From: Moraxellaceae bacterium
GTDB taxonomy: Bacteria; Pseudomonadota; Gammaproteobacteria; Pseudomonadales; Moraxellaceae
Assembly: GCA_004173455.1 (NCBI GenBank)
Contig: SECL01000023.1
Span: forward strand, 1-64,000
Reading direction: 5' to 3'
Length of the DNA: 64,000 nucleotides
A program made the translations under genes and the position numbers. Below are positions 55,952 through 64,000 of the stretch, one piece after another. How positions within the stretch are numbered: position 1 is the first letter of the stretch; every line of letters begins with the position of its first letter. The notes beneath the pieces are model-generated. The model saw only the letters and a program-made list of their open reading frames with translations. It made no database searches and had not been told where the DNA came from.

Positions 55952-56749
55952 ATGGGTCAGAAAGTTCATCCAATCGGTATCCGCCTTGGTGTAGTTAAGC
56001 GTCACAACGCCAACTGGTATGCTAGTCCGAAAAATTATGCTGAATATTTGCTAAAAGACTTACAGGTTCGTGATTTCTTGTACAAGAAATTAAAATCTGC
56101 CATGGTCAGCAAGATCCTGATTGAGCGTCCTACTGGTGCTGCCAAAGTCATCATTAGCACTGCACGTCCTGGTATTGTGATTGGCAAAAAAGGCGAAGAC
56201 ATTGAGAAATTGCAGCGTGAACTAACCCAGATCATGGGTGTGCCAGCGCAAGTCAGTATCAATGAAATTGACAAGCCTGATCTTGATGCCCGTTTGGTTG
56301 CTGAAAGCATTGCTTCACAACTAGAAAAGCGTGTGATGTTCCGTCGTGCCATGAAGCGCGCTGTACAGAACTCCATGCGTGCTGGTGCCAAAGGGATCAA
56401 GGTTGAAGTATCTGGTCGTCTGGGTGGTGCAGAAATTGCCCGTACCGAATGGTATCGTGAAGGCCGTGTGCCATTGCATACCTTACGTGCAGACATTGAC
56501 TATGCAACCATGCGTGCTGAAACAACCTACGGTACGATTGGCGTTAAAGTATGGATCTTCCGTGGCGAAATCCTTGGCGGTATGCGTCAGGTATTGAACC
56601 CAGCTCCTAGCGAAGAGCGTCAGCCTAAGCGTCGCGGTGGTCGTGATGACCGTCGTAACGATGGCCGTAATGATGGTGAAAACCGTCGTGGACGTGGTGA
56701 AGGCCGTGGACGTGGTGAAGGCCGCGCTGCTGCAGACAAGGGAGAATAA
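55952..56749 (+). CDS. rpsC: 30S ribosomal protein S3 with an extended RG-rich tail
   Basis: The core (about 215 residues) is ordinary S3: [13 protein letters not shown], the KH domain [15 protein letters not shown], and [21 protein letters not shown]. The protein then continues with about 50 basic residues rich in Arg, Gly and Asp/Asn ([12 protein letters not shown], repeated RGRGEG), giving 265 residues compared with 233 in E. coli. The tail is disordered and lies near the mRNA entry site; its role is unknown. Confidence 0.96.
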   Translation: MGQKVHPIGIRLGVVKRHNANWYASPKNYAEYLLKDLQVRDFLYKKLKSAMVSKILIERPTGAAKVIISTARPGIVIGKKGEDIEKLQRELTQIMGVPAQVSINEIDKPDLDARLVAESIASQLEKRVMFRRAMKRAVQNSMRAGAKGIKVEVSGRLGGAEIARTEWYREGRVPLHTLRADIDYATMRAETTYGTIGVKVWIFRGEILGGMRQVLNPAPSEERQPKRRGGRDDRRNDGRNDGENRRGRGEGRGRGEGRAAADKGE

Positions 56750-56752
56750 TCC

Positions 56753-57166
56753 ATGTTGCAACCAAAACGCACCAAATTCCGTAAAGTGCATAAAGGCCGT
56801 AATACCGGTCTGGCAAATCGCGGAAGCACAGTCGCATTTGGTACGATTGCGCTAAAATCTATCGAGCGTGGTCGTATTACTGCTCGTCAAATTGAAGCTG
56901 CTCGTCGTGCGATTAACCGTCGTGTTAAACGTGGCGGTAAAATCTGGATTCGTGTATTTCCAGATAAACCAATTACTCAAAAGCCTTTAGAAGTCCGTAT
57001 GGGTAAAGGTAAAGGTAGCGTGGAATATTGGGTTTGTGAAATCAAGCCTGGTAAAATCCTGTACGAAATGGAAGGGGTTTCAGAAGAACTGGCTCGTGAA
57101 GCGTTCACACGCGCAGCAGCCAAGCTTCCGTTCAAAACCGCTATTGTGACTCGGACGGTAATGTAA
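56753..57166 (+). CDS. rplP: 50S ribosomal protein L16
   Basis: 137 residues, usual length: [19 protein letters not shown] and [19 protein letters not shown]. Organises the A-site tRNA region. R81 in the conserved loop, which is hydroxylated in some bacteria, lies within VRMGKGK. Stop overlaps the rpmC ATG. Confidence 0.98.
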   Translation: MLQPKRTKFRKVHKGRNTGLANRGSTVAFGTIALKSIERGRITARQIEAARRAINRRVKRGGKIWIRVFPDKPITQKPLEVRMGKGKGSVEYWVCEIKPGKILYEMEGVSEELAREAFTRAAAKLPFKTAIVTRTVM

Positions 57167-57363
57167 TGAATACCAAAGATTTACGTGAAAAATCGGCTGA
57201 AGAGTTGAATGCTGCGCTTGATGAGCAACAACTAAATCAATTTCGTCTACGTATGGCGAAAGCAACTGGTCAACTGGGCAAAACGCACGAAGTGCAGCTT
57301 GCTCGCAAAGCCATTGCACGCATTAAAACTCTCCTCACCGAGAAACAGGGGAACGGACAATGA
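57166..57363 (+). CDS. rpmC: 50S ribosomal protein L29
   Basis: 65-residue two-helix protein: [26 protein letters not shown] and [17 protein letters not shown]. Lies at the tunnel exit next to L23. Overlaps rpsQ by four bases. Confidence 0.96.
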   Translation: MNTKDLREKSAEELNAALDEQQLNQFRLRMAKATGQLGKTHEVQLARKAIARIKTLLTEKQGNGQ

Positions 57364-57623
57364 GCGAACAAACTACTCAACGTACGCTGACTGGCAAAGT
57401 CGTGAGTGACAAAATGGAGAAATCCATTACTGTCCTGATTGAACGCCGTGTTCAGCATCCTGTGTATGGCAAAATGATCCGCCGTTCCACGAAGTTACAC
57501 GCCCATGATGAAAACAACGTTGCTAAAATTGGCGATACCGTGACCATCAAAGAAAGCCGTCCTATTTCTAAAACCAAAGCATGGACTTTGGTTGAAGTTG
57601 TAGAAACAGCTGGGCAAAACTAG
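57360..57623 (+). CDS. rpsQ: 30S ribosomal protein S17
   Basis: 87 residues with the S17 signatures [21 protein letters not shown] and [20 protein letters not shown]. Primary 16S rRNA binder. It is the last gene of the S10 operon proper; a hairpin and promoter follow. Confidence 0.97.
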   Translation: MSEQTTQRTLTGKVVSDKMEKSITVLIERRVQHPVYGKMIRRSTKLHAHDENNVAKIGDTVTIKESRPISKTKAWTLVEVVETAGQN

Positions 57624-57629
57624 TTCTTA

Positions 57630-57658
57630 TTGCATCATCGGTTAAATTCAGGTAGCAT
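57630..57658 (+). promoter_or_regulatory. spc operon promoter
   Basis: TTGCAT (57630-57635), 17 bases, TAGCAT (57653-57658). In E. coli the spc operon also starts just before rplN. The promoter lies inside the 5' arm and loop of a long inverted repeat. Confidence 0.6.
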
Positions 57659-57686
57659 TTGCGCCTTTCGAATTGACCGATGATGC
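57632..57686. repeat. Long hairpin between rpsQ and rplN
   Basis: GCATCATCGGT (57632-57642) is perfectly complementary to ACCGATGATGC (57676-57686), and AATTC/GAATT inside extends the stem to about 16 pairs with one bulge. No T-run follows the 3' arm, so it is more likely a processing or regulatory structure than a terminator. Confidence 0.75.
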
Positions 57687-57705
57687 TCGGTTTTGGAGTA
57701 GGGCA

Positions 57706-58074
57706 ATGATTCAGACCGAAACGATGCTCGACGTGGCAGACAACAGCGGCGCTCGCCGTGTTCAGTGCATTAAAGTACTGGGCGGTTCGCATCGTCGTTA
57801 CGCGTCCGTTGGCGACATTATCAAAGTGACTGTGAAGGAAGCAATTCCCCGTGGTCGCGTCAAGAAAGGCGATGTAATGAACGCGGTTGTCGTTCGTACA
57901 AAATTCGGTATTCGCCGTCCAGATGGATCTTTGATTCGTTTTGACGACAATGCTGCCGTGTTGTTAAACAACAACAAGGCACCGATTGCCACCCGTATTT
58001 TCGGGCCAGTGACTCGTGAACTTCGTACTGAACAGTTCATGAAGATCATCTCATTGGCACCAGAAGTTCTGTAA
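57706..58074 (+). CDS. rplN: 50S ribosomal protein L14
   Basis: 122 residues, exact family length, from ATG 57706: [19 protein letters not shown] and [22 protein letters not shown] lies eight bases upstream; the frame is open to 57673 but begins in the hairpin region. First gene of the spc operon. Confidence 0.97.
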   Translation: MIQTETMLDVADNSGARRVQCIKVLGGSHRRYASVGDIIKVTVKEAIPRGRVKKGDVMNAVVVRTKFGIRRPDGSLIRFDDNAAVLLNNNKAPIATRIFGPVTRELRTEQFMKIISLAPEVL

Positions 58075-58083
58075 GAGGCAGTC

Positions 58084-58404
58084 ATGGCGAAGATCAAAAA
58101 AGGCGATCAGATCATCGTGATCGCAGGTAAAGAAAAAGGCAAACAGGGTACTGTTCTGTCTGTTACTGGTGACCGTATTAAGGTTGAAGGCCTTAATCTG
58201 GTTAAGAAGCACAAAAAAGCCAACCAAGCTACGGGCGCCGAAGGCGGTATCGTAACTCAGGAAGCTGCGCTTCATATTTCTAACGTGGCGGTGTTTAACG
58301 CTACAACCCAAAAGGCTGACCGTGTTGGTTACCAGATTGATGAAAACGGCGTTAAAACCCGTGTTTACAAATCAAATGGTGAATCAGTGGCGGTAGCGAA
58401 GTAA
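58084..58404 (+). CDS. rplX: 50S ribosomal protein L24
   Basis: 106 residues: KOW motif region [32 protein letters not shown]. One of the two assembly initiators of the 50S subunit. Ten bases after rplN, with AAGAGG. Confidence 0.97.
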   Translation: MAKIKKGDQIIVIAGKEKGKQGTVLSVTGDRIKVEGLNLVKKHKKANQATGAEGGIVTQEAALHISNVAVFNATTQKADRVGYQIDENGVKTRVYKSNGESVAVAK

Positions 58405-58418
58405 TAGGTTGATCGGCA

Positions 58419-58955
58419 ATGGCCAGACTCAAAACACGTTACAACGAAGAACTCAGAACCCAGTTGCAAGAGCAATTAGGCCTGAAAAATGTGATGGAAA
58501 TTCCTCGCATTACTAAAATTACCCTGAACATGGGTGTTGGTGCTGCATCGCAAGACAAGAAATTGTTGGATGGTGCTGTGGCTGATATGCAGTTAATTGC
58601 TGGCCAAAAGCCTGTCGTTACGCATGCACGTAACTCCATTGCGGGCTTTAAAATCCGTGAAGGCTGGCCAATTGGCTGTAAAGTTACTTTGCGTGGTGAG
58701 CAGATGTACGAATTTTTGGATCGTCTGGTTTCTATTGCGATTCCTCGTATTCGTGACTTCCGCGGTTTTTCGCCTAAGTCTTTTGACGGTCGTGGTAATT
58801 ACTCAATGGGTTTAAAGGAACAGATCGTGTTCCCGGAAATTGAGTTTGATAAAATCGATCGCATTCGTGGTATGGATATTACTATCACTACGACTGCCCG
58901 TACCGATGACGAAGGCCGTGCACTAATGCGTGCGTTTGGCTTCCCGTTCAAATAA
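58419..58955 (+). CDS. rplE: 50S ribosomal protein L5
   Basis: 178 residues: [16 protein letters not shown] and the C-terminal [19 protein letters not shown]. Binds 5S rRNA. In E. coli the L5 start region is the S8 target that represses spc; the equivalent here lies at 58405-58440, but I have not shown a matching fold. Confidence 0.98.
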   Translation: MARLKTRYNEELRTQLQEQLGLKNVMEIPRITKITLNMGVGAASQDKKLLDGAVADMQLIAGQKPVVTHARNSIAGFKIREGWPIGCKVTLRGEQMYEFLDRLVSIAIPRIRDFRGFSPKSFDGRGNYSMGLKEQIVFPEIEFDKIDRIRGMDITITTTARTDDEGRALMRAFGFPFK

Positions 58956-58964
58956 GAGGTCAAT

Positions 58965-59270
58965 ATGGCTAAGAAAAGCATGATTAATCGCGAATTAAAG
59001 CGCGAAAAAACAGTCGCTAAATATGCTGCCAAGCGCGCTGAACTGAAAGCAACTATTGCTAACGGAACTGCAAGCGATGAAGAGCGTATGGATGCAATGC
59101 TGAAACTGCAAGCATTGCCACGTGATGCATCTCCTGTTCGTCAACGTAACCGTTGTGGTTTAACAGGCCGTCCGCATGGCTATTTCCGCAAGTTCGGCTT
59201 AAGCCGTAACATGTTGCGTATTATGGTTATGCAGGGTGATGTCCCTGGCGTGGTTAAGGCAAGCTGGTAA
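58965..59270 (+). CDS. rpsN: 30S ribosomal protein S14
   Basis: 101 residues, the long form without zinc-binding cysteines: [20 protein letters not shown] and [21 protein letters not shown]. Because the zinc-free form is encoded here, no zinc-dependent paralogue switch is implied by this locus. Confidence 0.98.
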   Translation: MAKKSMINRELKREKTVAKYAAKRAELKATIANGTASDEERMDAMLKLQALPRDASPVRQRNRCGLTGRPHGYFRKFGLSRNMLRIMVMQGDVPGVVKASW

Positions 59271-59282
59271 GGAGCAACATAC

Positions 59283-59678
59283 ATGAGTATGCAAGATACC
59301 GTTGCCGACATGCTAACCCGTGTTCGTAACGCACAAATGGCAAAGAAAGCTACTGTTTCAATGCCACAATCCAAACTGAAGCAAGCCATTGCTGGTGTAC
59401 TTCAGTCTGAGGGTTATATTGCCAGTAATGAAGTTACCGATGTTGAAGGTAAACCAACACTGACACTGACCCTGAAATACTTTGAAGGCAAACCTGTTAT
59501 TGAAACCGTAAAACGCGTAAGCCGTCCAGGCCTGCGTCAATATCGCGGCAAAAATGACTTACCGCGCGTTAAGCAAGGTTTAGGTATTGCAATTGTTTCA
59601 ACAAGTCAAGGCATCATGACTGACCGCGCTGCACGTGCTGCTGGCGTTGGCGGTGAAGTGATTGCTTTTGTTTCCTAA
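59283..59678 (+). CDS. rpsH: 30S ribosomal protein S8
   Basis: 131 residues: [20 protein letters not shown] and the C-terminal [21 protein letters not shown]. Binds the central domain of 16S rRNA and, in E. coli, its own mRNA. Confidence 0.98.
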   Translation: MSMQDTVADMLTRVRNAQMAKKATVSMPQSKLKQAIAGVLQSEGYIASNEVTDVEGKPTLTLTLKYFEGKPVIETVKRVSRPGLRQYRGKNDLPRVKQGLGIAIVSTSQGIMTDRAARAAGVGGEVIAFVS

Positions 59679-59691
59679 TAGGTGATTCCTC

Positions 59692-60225
59692 ATGTCTCGT
59701 GTGGCTAAAGCCCCGGTTGCTGTGCCTTCAGGCGTAACAGTAACCCAGAACGGCCAGCAGGTCGAAGTGAAAGGCAGTAAAGGTACACTGGCTTTCAACC
59801 TGCATGCGCTGGTCGAGCTAAAACAGGAAGACGGTAAGTTACTGATTGCTCCAGCAAATGATAATCAAGAAAGCTGGATGCAGGCAGGTACTGCTCGTGC
59901 CGTTTTAAATAACTTGGTGACTGGTGTTAGCAACGGTTTCGAACGTAAGCTGCAATTGGTTGGTGTAGGGTATAAAGCACAGGTAAAAGGTACTGTTGTA
60001 AACCTTAACCTAGGTTACTCCCACCCAATTGATTTCCAGCTTCCAGAAAGCGTCACTGCTGAAACCCCAACCCCAACCGAAATTATCCTGAAATCTATTG
60101 ATAAGCAGGCATTGGGTCAGGTTGCAGCTAACATCCGTTCTTTCCGTCCACCAGAGCCTTATAAAGGTAAAGGTGTACGTTATTCGGATGAAGTCATTCT
60201 CCGTAAAGAAGCTAAGAAGAAATAA
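59692..60225 (+). CDS. rplF: 50S ribosomal protein L6
   Basis: 177 residues: two similar halves, with [20 protein letters not shown] and [19 protein letters not shown]. Near the sarcin-ricin loop. The start MSRVAKAPV is normal. Confidence 0.98.
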   Translation: MSRVAKAPVAVPSGVTVTQNGQQVEVKGSKGTLAFNLHALVELKQEDGKLLIAPANDNQESWMQAGTARAVLNNLVTGVSNGFERKLQLVGVGYKAQVKGTVVNLNLGYSHPIDFQLPESVTAETPTPTEIILKSIDKQALGQVAANIRSFRPPEPYKGKGVRYSDEVILRKEAKKK

Positions 60226-60240
60226 GGCGCGAGGTTCTGT

Positions 60241-60591
60241 ATGAACGACAAGAAACAATCCCGTTTGCGTCGTGCCAAAAGCACACGCTTGCACATTCGT
60301 GCATTGGGTGCGACTCGTCTGTGTGTAAATCGCACACCGCGTCACATCTATGCTCAAATCATTTCCCCAGAAGGTGGTAAGGTACTGGCGCAAGCTTCTA
60401 CTTTAGACGCACAATTACGTTCTGGCGCAACTGGCAATATTGATGCAGCAACCAAGGTTGGTGAATTGATCGCTGAGCGTGCTAAAGCTGCTGGTATTAC
60501 CAAAGTAGCGTTCGACCGTTCTGGTTTTAAATATCATGGTCGTATTAAAGCCTTGGCTGATGCTGCCCGTGCTGGCGGTCTGGAGTTCTAA
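60241..60591 (+). CDS. rplR: 50S ribosomal protein L18
   Basis: 116 residues: basic N-terminus, [17 protein letters not shown] and [20 protein letters not shown]. Binds 5S rRNA with L5. Confidence 0.97.
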   Translation: MNDKKQSRLRRAKSTRLHIRALGATRLCVNRTPRHIYAQIISPEGGKVLAQASTLDAQLRSGATGNIDAATKVGELIAERAKAAGITKVAFDRSGFKYHGRIKALADAARAGGLEF

Positions 60592-60593
60592 TC

Positions 60594-61091
60594 ATGGCAA
60601 AAGTTGAACAAAACGAAGGCTTTGTTGAGAAGCTGGTTGCTGTAGACCGTGTTGCCAAGGTAGTTAAAGGCGGACGTATTTTTTCTTTCACCGCCCTAAC
60701 TGTAGTGGGTGATGGAAATGGTCGTGTTGGTTTCGGCCGTGGTAAAGCACGTGAAGTTCCAGCTGCAATTCAAAAAGCACTGGAAGCTGCGCGTCGCAAC
60801 ATGATCAGTGTTGACCTGAATGGCACGACTTTGCAACATCCCATCAATTCTTCTCATGGTGCTAGCCACATTTATATGCAGCCTGCTTCTGAAGGTACTG
60901 GTGTAATTGCAGGTGGTGCAATGCGTGCTGTGCTTGAAGTTGCTGGTGTGCAAAACGTATTGGCAAAATGCTACGGTTCTACCAATGCAACCAACGTCGT
61001 GTATGCAACGTTCAAAGGTCTAAAAAATATGACCTCTGCTGAAAAAGTTGCTGCAAAACGTGGTATGACTGTCGAAGAAATTCAAGGGTAA
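60594..61091 (+). CDS. rpsE: 30S ribosomal protein S5
   Basis: 165 residues: [20 protein letters not shown] and [20 protein letters not shown]5 is a site of ram and spectinomycin-resistance mutations; the loop sequence VKGGRIFSF is the usual sensitive type. Confidence 0.98.
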   Translation: MAKVEQNEGFVEKLVAVDRVAKVVKGGRIFSFTALTVVGDGNGRVGFGRGKAREVPAAIQKALEAARRNMISVDLNGTTLQHPINSSHGASHIYMQPASEGTGVIAGGAMRAVLEVAGVQNVLAKCYGSTNATNVVYATFKGLKNMTSAEKVAAKRGMTVEEIQG

Positions 61092-61097
61092 TTTGAC

Positions 61098-61295
61098 ATG
61101 AAAACAATCAAGGTTACCCAGATCAAATCTTCTGCACATCGCTTAAAAAATCATAAGCTATGTCTGCAAGGATTGGGTCTGCGTCGCATTGGTCACACTG
61201 TTGAAGTGCAGGATACGCCTTCAAACCGTGGTATGATCAATAAAGTATACTATATGGTAAGCGTTGAGCCTGTTGATAATGGAGTGCAGCCATGA
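61098..61295 (+). CDS. rpmD: 50S ribosomal protein L30
   Basis: 65 residues: [16 protein letters not shown] and [21 protein letters not shown] few residues longer than E. coli L30 (59) at the C-terminus, where it overlaps rplO by four bases. Confidence 0.96.
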   Translation: MKTIKVTQIKSSAHRLKNHKLCLQGLGLRRIGHTVEVQDTPSNRGMINKVYYMVSVEPVDNGVQP

Positions 61296-61732
61296 CTTTG
61301 CGTTTAAATGAGCTTGCACCTGCTGACGGTGCAAAGCGCGAACATCGCCGTGTGGGTCGTGGTATTGGTTCTGGCTTGGGCAAAACTGGTGGTCGTGGTG
61401 TGAAAGGTCAAACTTCACGCTCGGGTTCTGGGATTCGTGCCGGTTTTGAAGGCGGTCAGATGCCTATTTACCGTCGCTTGCCAAAGTTTGGTTTTACCAG
61501 CCAGTTGGCACTGAAAACCGCTGAAGTGCGTTTATCTGAGCTAAACAAAGTTGAGGGCGATGTTGTTAGCCTGCAAACTTTGAAAGCTGCCAATGTGGTG
61601 CGTCAGGATAAAACCCGCGCTCGTATTGTGCTTTCAGGTGAAATCACTCGTGCATTCACAATACAGGGCGTTGCTCTGACCAAAGGCGCTAAAGCTGCAA
61701 TTGAAGCAGCTGGCGGCAAGGTTGAGGAGTAA
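61292..61732 (+). CDS. rplO: 50S ribosomal protein L15
   Basis: 146 residues: [20 protein letters not shown], glycine-rich [16 protein letters not shown] and the C-terminal [15 protein letters not shown]. Coupled to rpmD by overlap; secY follows after six bases. Confidence 0.98.
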   Translation: MTLRLNELAPADGAKREHRRVGRGIGSGLGKTGGRGVKGQTSRSGSGIRAGFEGGQMPIYRRLPKFGFTSQLALKTAEVRLSELNKVEGDVVSLQTLKAANVVRQDKTRARIVLSGEITRAFTIQGVALTKGAKAAIEAAGGKVEE

Positions 61733-61738
61733 TCCCCA

Positions 61739-63103
61739 GTGGCTATGCCTCCAAACTCGACAATCGATAACGTTCAACGAGCAATAAAAGGTCCTGCGTT
61801 TCATCGGAAATATCAGGAAATCATTCAGCGAATGCTTTTTTTGCTTGGTGCCTTATTAGTGTTTCGTTTGGGATCTCATATACCGGTTCCGGGGATTAAC
61901 CCGGAGCGGTTAGCACAGCTGTTTGAACAGAATAAGGATACTATCCTTAGTCTGTTCAATATGTTTTCGGGTGGTGCTCTTCAGCGCATGTCAATTCTGG
62001 CGCTAGGCATCATGCCGTATATTTCTGCATCGATTATTGTTCAGTTGATGGCTACGGTTGTACCATCTCTTGAATCCCTCAAAAAAGAAGGTGAAGCGGG
62101 TCGTCGCAAAATCAATCAGTACACTCGGCAGGGAACTTTGTTTCTGGGTCTGGTGCAAGCGATTGGGATGTGTGCTGGACTGCAAAGTCAGGGAATTACT
62201 CTGTCCACAGGCTTAAGCTTTTACGTGCCTGCGGTTACCTCTTTAGTTGCGGGTACCATGTTTCTAATGTGGCTCGGTGAGCAAATTACCGAACGTGGCA
62301 TTGGTAATGGGATCTCAATGATCATTTTTGCAGGGATTGTGGCAGGGTTACCCGGCGTTGTTCTGCAATCTGTTGAATCGATTCAGCAAGGTCAAAGCAC
62401 TTTAATTGGCCTATTGCTGCTGGCGATTCTCAGTCTTGCTGTCATCGCTGCTGTAATCTTTATCGAAAAAGCACAGCGGCGTATTCCTGTGAATTACGCA
62501 CAAAAGCAGCAGGGTAGAAAGGTATTTACTGCACAGCAAACGCATCTGCCATTAAAAATTAATATGGCTGGTGTTATTCCTGCTATTTTTGCCAGTTCCT
62601 TGCTTTTATTTCCAGCAAGTCTGGGTCAATGGGTAGGAAGTGCTGATCCAAATGCGGGCTTTATCAAGCGTTTCTTGCAGGATATGGCTTTGGTGCTATC
62701 ACCGGGTCAACCTCTCTATTTGGTGTTGTTTGGCGGTTTGATTATCTTCTTTTGCTATTTTTATACCGCTTTGGTGTTTAGTCCAAAAGAAGTATCAGAA
62801 AATTTAAAACGTAGCGGTGCTTATGTACCTGGAATTCGTCCTGGTGATCAAACAGCCCGTTATTTGGATCATATTCTCAATCGATTGACTTTTATTGGGG
62901 CAATCTATATTACCGTGGTGTGCTTAATGCCAATGGTATTGCAAAGTGCATTTGGTGTTCCGTTCCATTTGGGCGGTACGTCATTGCTCATTGTGGTGGT
63001 TGTCGTGATGGACTTTATGGCGCAGTTACAGGCTCATTTGACCTCACATCAGTACGAGAACCAGTCATTGATGAAAAAGTCACCTTCCTTACTGAATAAG
63101 TAG
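61739..63103 (+). CDS. secY: Protein translocase subunit SecY
   Basis: Channel subunit of the Sec translocon, ten membrane helices. Seen: plug/helix 2 region [39 protein letters not shown], and [17 protein letters not shown]. Length 454, slightly above E. coli (443). The frame starts at GTG 61739; ATG 61745 is an alternative. Cotranscription with ribosomal genes is the standard arrangement. Confidence 0.97.
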   Translation: MAMPPNSTIDNVQRAIKGPAFHRKYQEIIQRMLFLLGALLVFRLGSHIPVPGINPERLAQLFEQNKDTILSLFNMFSGGALQRMSILALGIMPYISASIIVQLMATVVPSLESLKKEGEAGRRKINQYTRQGTLFLGLVQAIGMCAGLQSQGITLSTGLSFYVPAVTSLVAGTMFLMWLGEQITERGIGNGISMIIFAGIVAGLPGVVLQSVESIQQGQSTLIGLLLLAILSLAVIAAVIFIEKAQRRIPVNYAQKQQGRKVFTAQQTHLPLKINMAGVIPAIFASSLLLFPASLGQWVGSADPNAGFIKRFLQDMALVLSPGQPLYLVLFGGLIIFFCYFYTALVFSPKEVSENLKRSGAYVPGIRPGDQTARYLDHILNRLTFIGAIYITVVCLMPMVLQSAFGVPFHLGGTSLLIVVVVVMDFMAQLQAHLTSHQYENQSLMKKSPSLLNK

Positions 63104-63135
63104 GGTATGGTGATTTAACCTGAAGGGTGTTTAAC

Positions 63136-63252
63136 ATGAAAGTTCAAGCTTCTGTTAAAAAAATTTGCGGTAACTGTAAAGTAATCCGCCGTAATGGGGT
63201 AATTCGCGTAATTTGCAGCGCAGAGCCTCGCCACAAGCAGCGTCAAGGCTAG
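63136..63252 (+). CDS. rpmJ: 50S ribosomal protein L36
   Basis: 38-residue zinc-binding protein: [19 protein letters not shown] and [13 protein letters not shown], with the Cys-Cys-Cys-His ligands of the zinc form. Starts 32 bases after secY and is followed by a terminator. Too short for standard length cut-offs. Confidence 0.96.
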   Translation: MKVQASVKKICGNCKVIRRNGVIRVICSAEPRHKQRQG

Positions 63253-63276
63253 TTCTTTAATAAACTAACTTACCTG

Positions 63277-63306
63277 TTGATTTCACTAGGTGAATTGCGT
63301 TATTAT
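63277..63306 (+). promoter_or_regulatory. alpha operon promoter
   Basis: TTGATT (63277-63282), 18 bases, TATTAT (63301-63306). Transcription would start at the base of the following hairpin. The 50-base leader is where S4 control acts in E. coli. Confidence 0.6.
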
Positions 63307-63343
63307 CCGCCCCCTCATAATTGATGGGGCGGTTGATTTTTCA
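63307..63343 (+). terminator. Terminator at the end of the spc operon
   Basis: CCGCCCC (63307-63313) pairs with GGGGCGG (63326-63332) around a 12-base loop and is followed by a T-rich tract. It overlaps the start region of the alpha promoter, so spc transcripts end as alpha transcripts begin. Confidence 0.7.
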
Positions 63344-63366
63344 ATTGCCTTTTTGGAGAATAATGA

Positions 63367-63723
63367 ATGGCTCGTATTGCCGGTGTTAACATTCCGGATA
63401 ACAAGCACGCTGTCATTTCTTTAACTTACATTTTCGGTATTGGCCGTCATACTGCTGCTAACATTTTAGTTGCTGTAGGTATTGCTGCTACTACCAAAAT
63501 CCGTGAGTTATCGGATGCGCAGTTGGATGCGATTCGTGCTGAAGTTGCCAAGGTTCCTACCGAGGGTGATCTTCGTCGTGAAATTTCCATGAACATTAAA
63601 CGTTTGATGGATTTAGGCTGCTACCGTGGTCTTCGTCATCGTCGTAGCTTGCCTGTTCGTGGTCAGCGCACCAAAACCAACGCTCGTACTCGTAAGGGTC
63701 CGAAGAAACCAATTAAGAAATAA
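63367..63723 (+). CDS. rpsM: 30S ribosomal protein S13
   Basis: 118 residues: [20 protein letters not shown] and the C-terminal [29 protein letters not shown] tail. Sits on the 30S head and contacts P-site tRNA. First gene of the alpha operon; GGAGAATA upstream. Confidence 0.98.
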   Translation: MARIAGVNIPDNKHAVISLTYIFGIGRHTAANILVAVGIAATTKIRELSDAQLDAIRAEVAKVPTEGDLRREISMNIKRLMDLGCYRGLRHRRSLPVRGQRTKTNARTRKGPKKPIKK

Positions 63724-63742
63724 TTGTTCTGGAAGCTAAAAG

Positions 63743-64000
63743 ATGGCTAAAGATACTCGCGCCCGCAAGAAGGTCACTAGGACCGTTTCTGAAGGGATCG
63801 CTCACATTCATGCTTCTTTTAATAACACCATTGTGACTATTACCGATCGTCAAGGTAATGCACTGGCCTGGGCTACCTCTGGTGGACAGGGCTTCCGTGG
63901 CTCGCGTAAATCTACTCCGTTCGCTGCTCAGGTAGCGGCTGAGGTGGCTGGTAAAGCTGCTTTGGATTACGGTTTAAAAAATCTGGATGTTCTTGTCAAA
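63743..64000 (+). CDS. rpsK: 30S ribosomal protein S11 (5' part)
   Basis: ATG 63743 opens [18 protein letters not shown], followed by [20 protein letters not shown] and [14 protein letters not shown], typical of S11. The gene runs off the right edge after 86 codons. Order rpmJ-rpsM-rpsK is standard. Confidence 0.97.
   Translation, partial: MAKDTRARKKVTRTVSEGIAHIHASFNNTIVTITDRQGNALAWATSGGQGFRGSRKSTPFAAQVAAEVAGKAALDYGLKNLDVLVK

Overview
The window is a chromosomal segment of a gammaproteobacterium of the Moraxellaceae (Acinetobacter / Alkanindiges group). The reasons are a near-textbook Acr1 fatty acyl-CoA reductase (20534-21436), which is typical of wax-ester-forming Acinetobacter relatives, an Acinetobacter-style VgrG, the 865-residue PlsB, and the S10-spc-alpha ribosomal gene order. 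By eye the base composition is more GC-rich than usual for Acinetobacter, so a sister genus such as Alkanindiges is possible; this is inference.

Layout. (1) 1-7360: an orphan type VI secretion (T6SS) module with vgrG, a small AT-rich gene that looks like a DUF4123-type adaptor, a VasX-like membrane-active effector and a polytopic membrane protein that is probably its immunity protein. No other T6SS core gene is present. (2) 7415-12572: histidine biosynthesis (hisF, hisA, hisH, hisB) on the minus strand, interrupted by thrB and a cold-shock/DUF1294 gene on the plus strand, then a PanZ-like acetyltransferase. (3) tRNA-Phe, envZ/ompR and tex. (4) 18094-23580: lipid-related reductases (an HSDL2-like SDR, an MpaB-type oxygenase homologue, acr1) and ettA. 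(5) 23767-30445: a small secreted protein, a DEAD-box RNA helicase with an RG-rich repeat tail, a 49-residue membrane protein missed by length cut-offs, and the mlaFEDCB lipid-trafficking operon. (6) 30557-46279: a periplasmic binding protein, corA, comF, recG, an epimerase, a tandem pair of secreted solute-binding-like genes, plsB, a second corA, tesB, a dicarboxylate symporter and a metallophosphoesterase. (7) 46364-52433: a yefM-yoeB toxin-antitoxin pair with a clear operator, engB, nsrR, hmp with a perfect NsrR palindrome over its promoter, a MetC-like enzyme and a glutamine amidotransferase. (8) 52640-64000: the S10, spc and start of the alpha ribosomal operons, including secY and rpmJ.

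The most surprising observation is that rpsJ (ribosomal protein S10 / NusE) encodes only 56 residues. The first 51 residues and the last five match a normal S10, but about 47 residues are missing in between, in frame. S10 is essential, so this is either an assembly or sequence error, or a dead copy with a working one elsewhere. Other points worth a look are the T6SS effector cassette with an abrupt composition change at the vgrG 3' end, a conserved-looking hairpin that overlaps the spc promoter, the yefM operator, a 61-64 bp inverted-repeat element next to it, and a C-A mismatch in the acceptor stem of tRNA-Phe.
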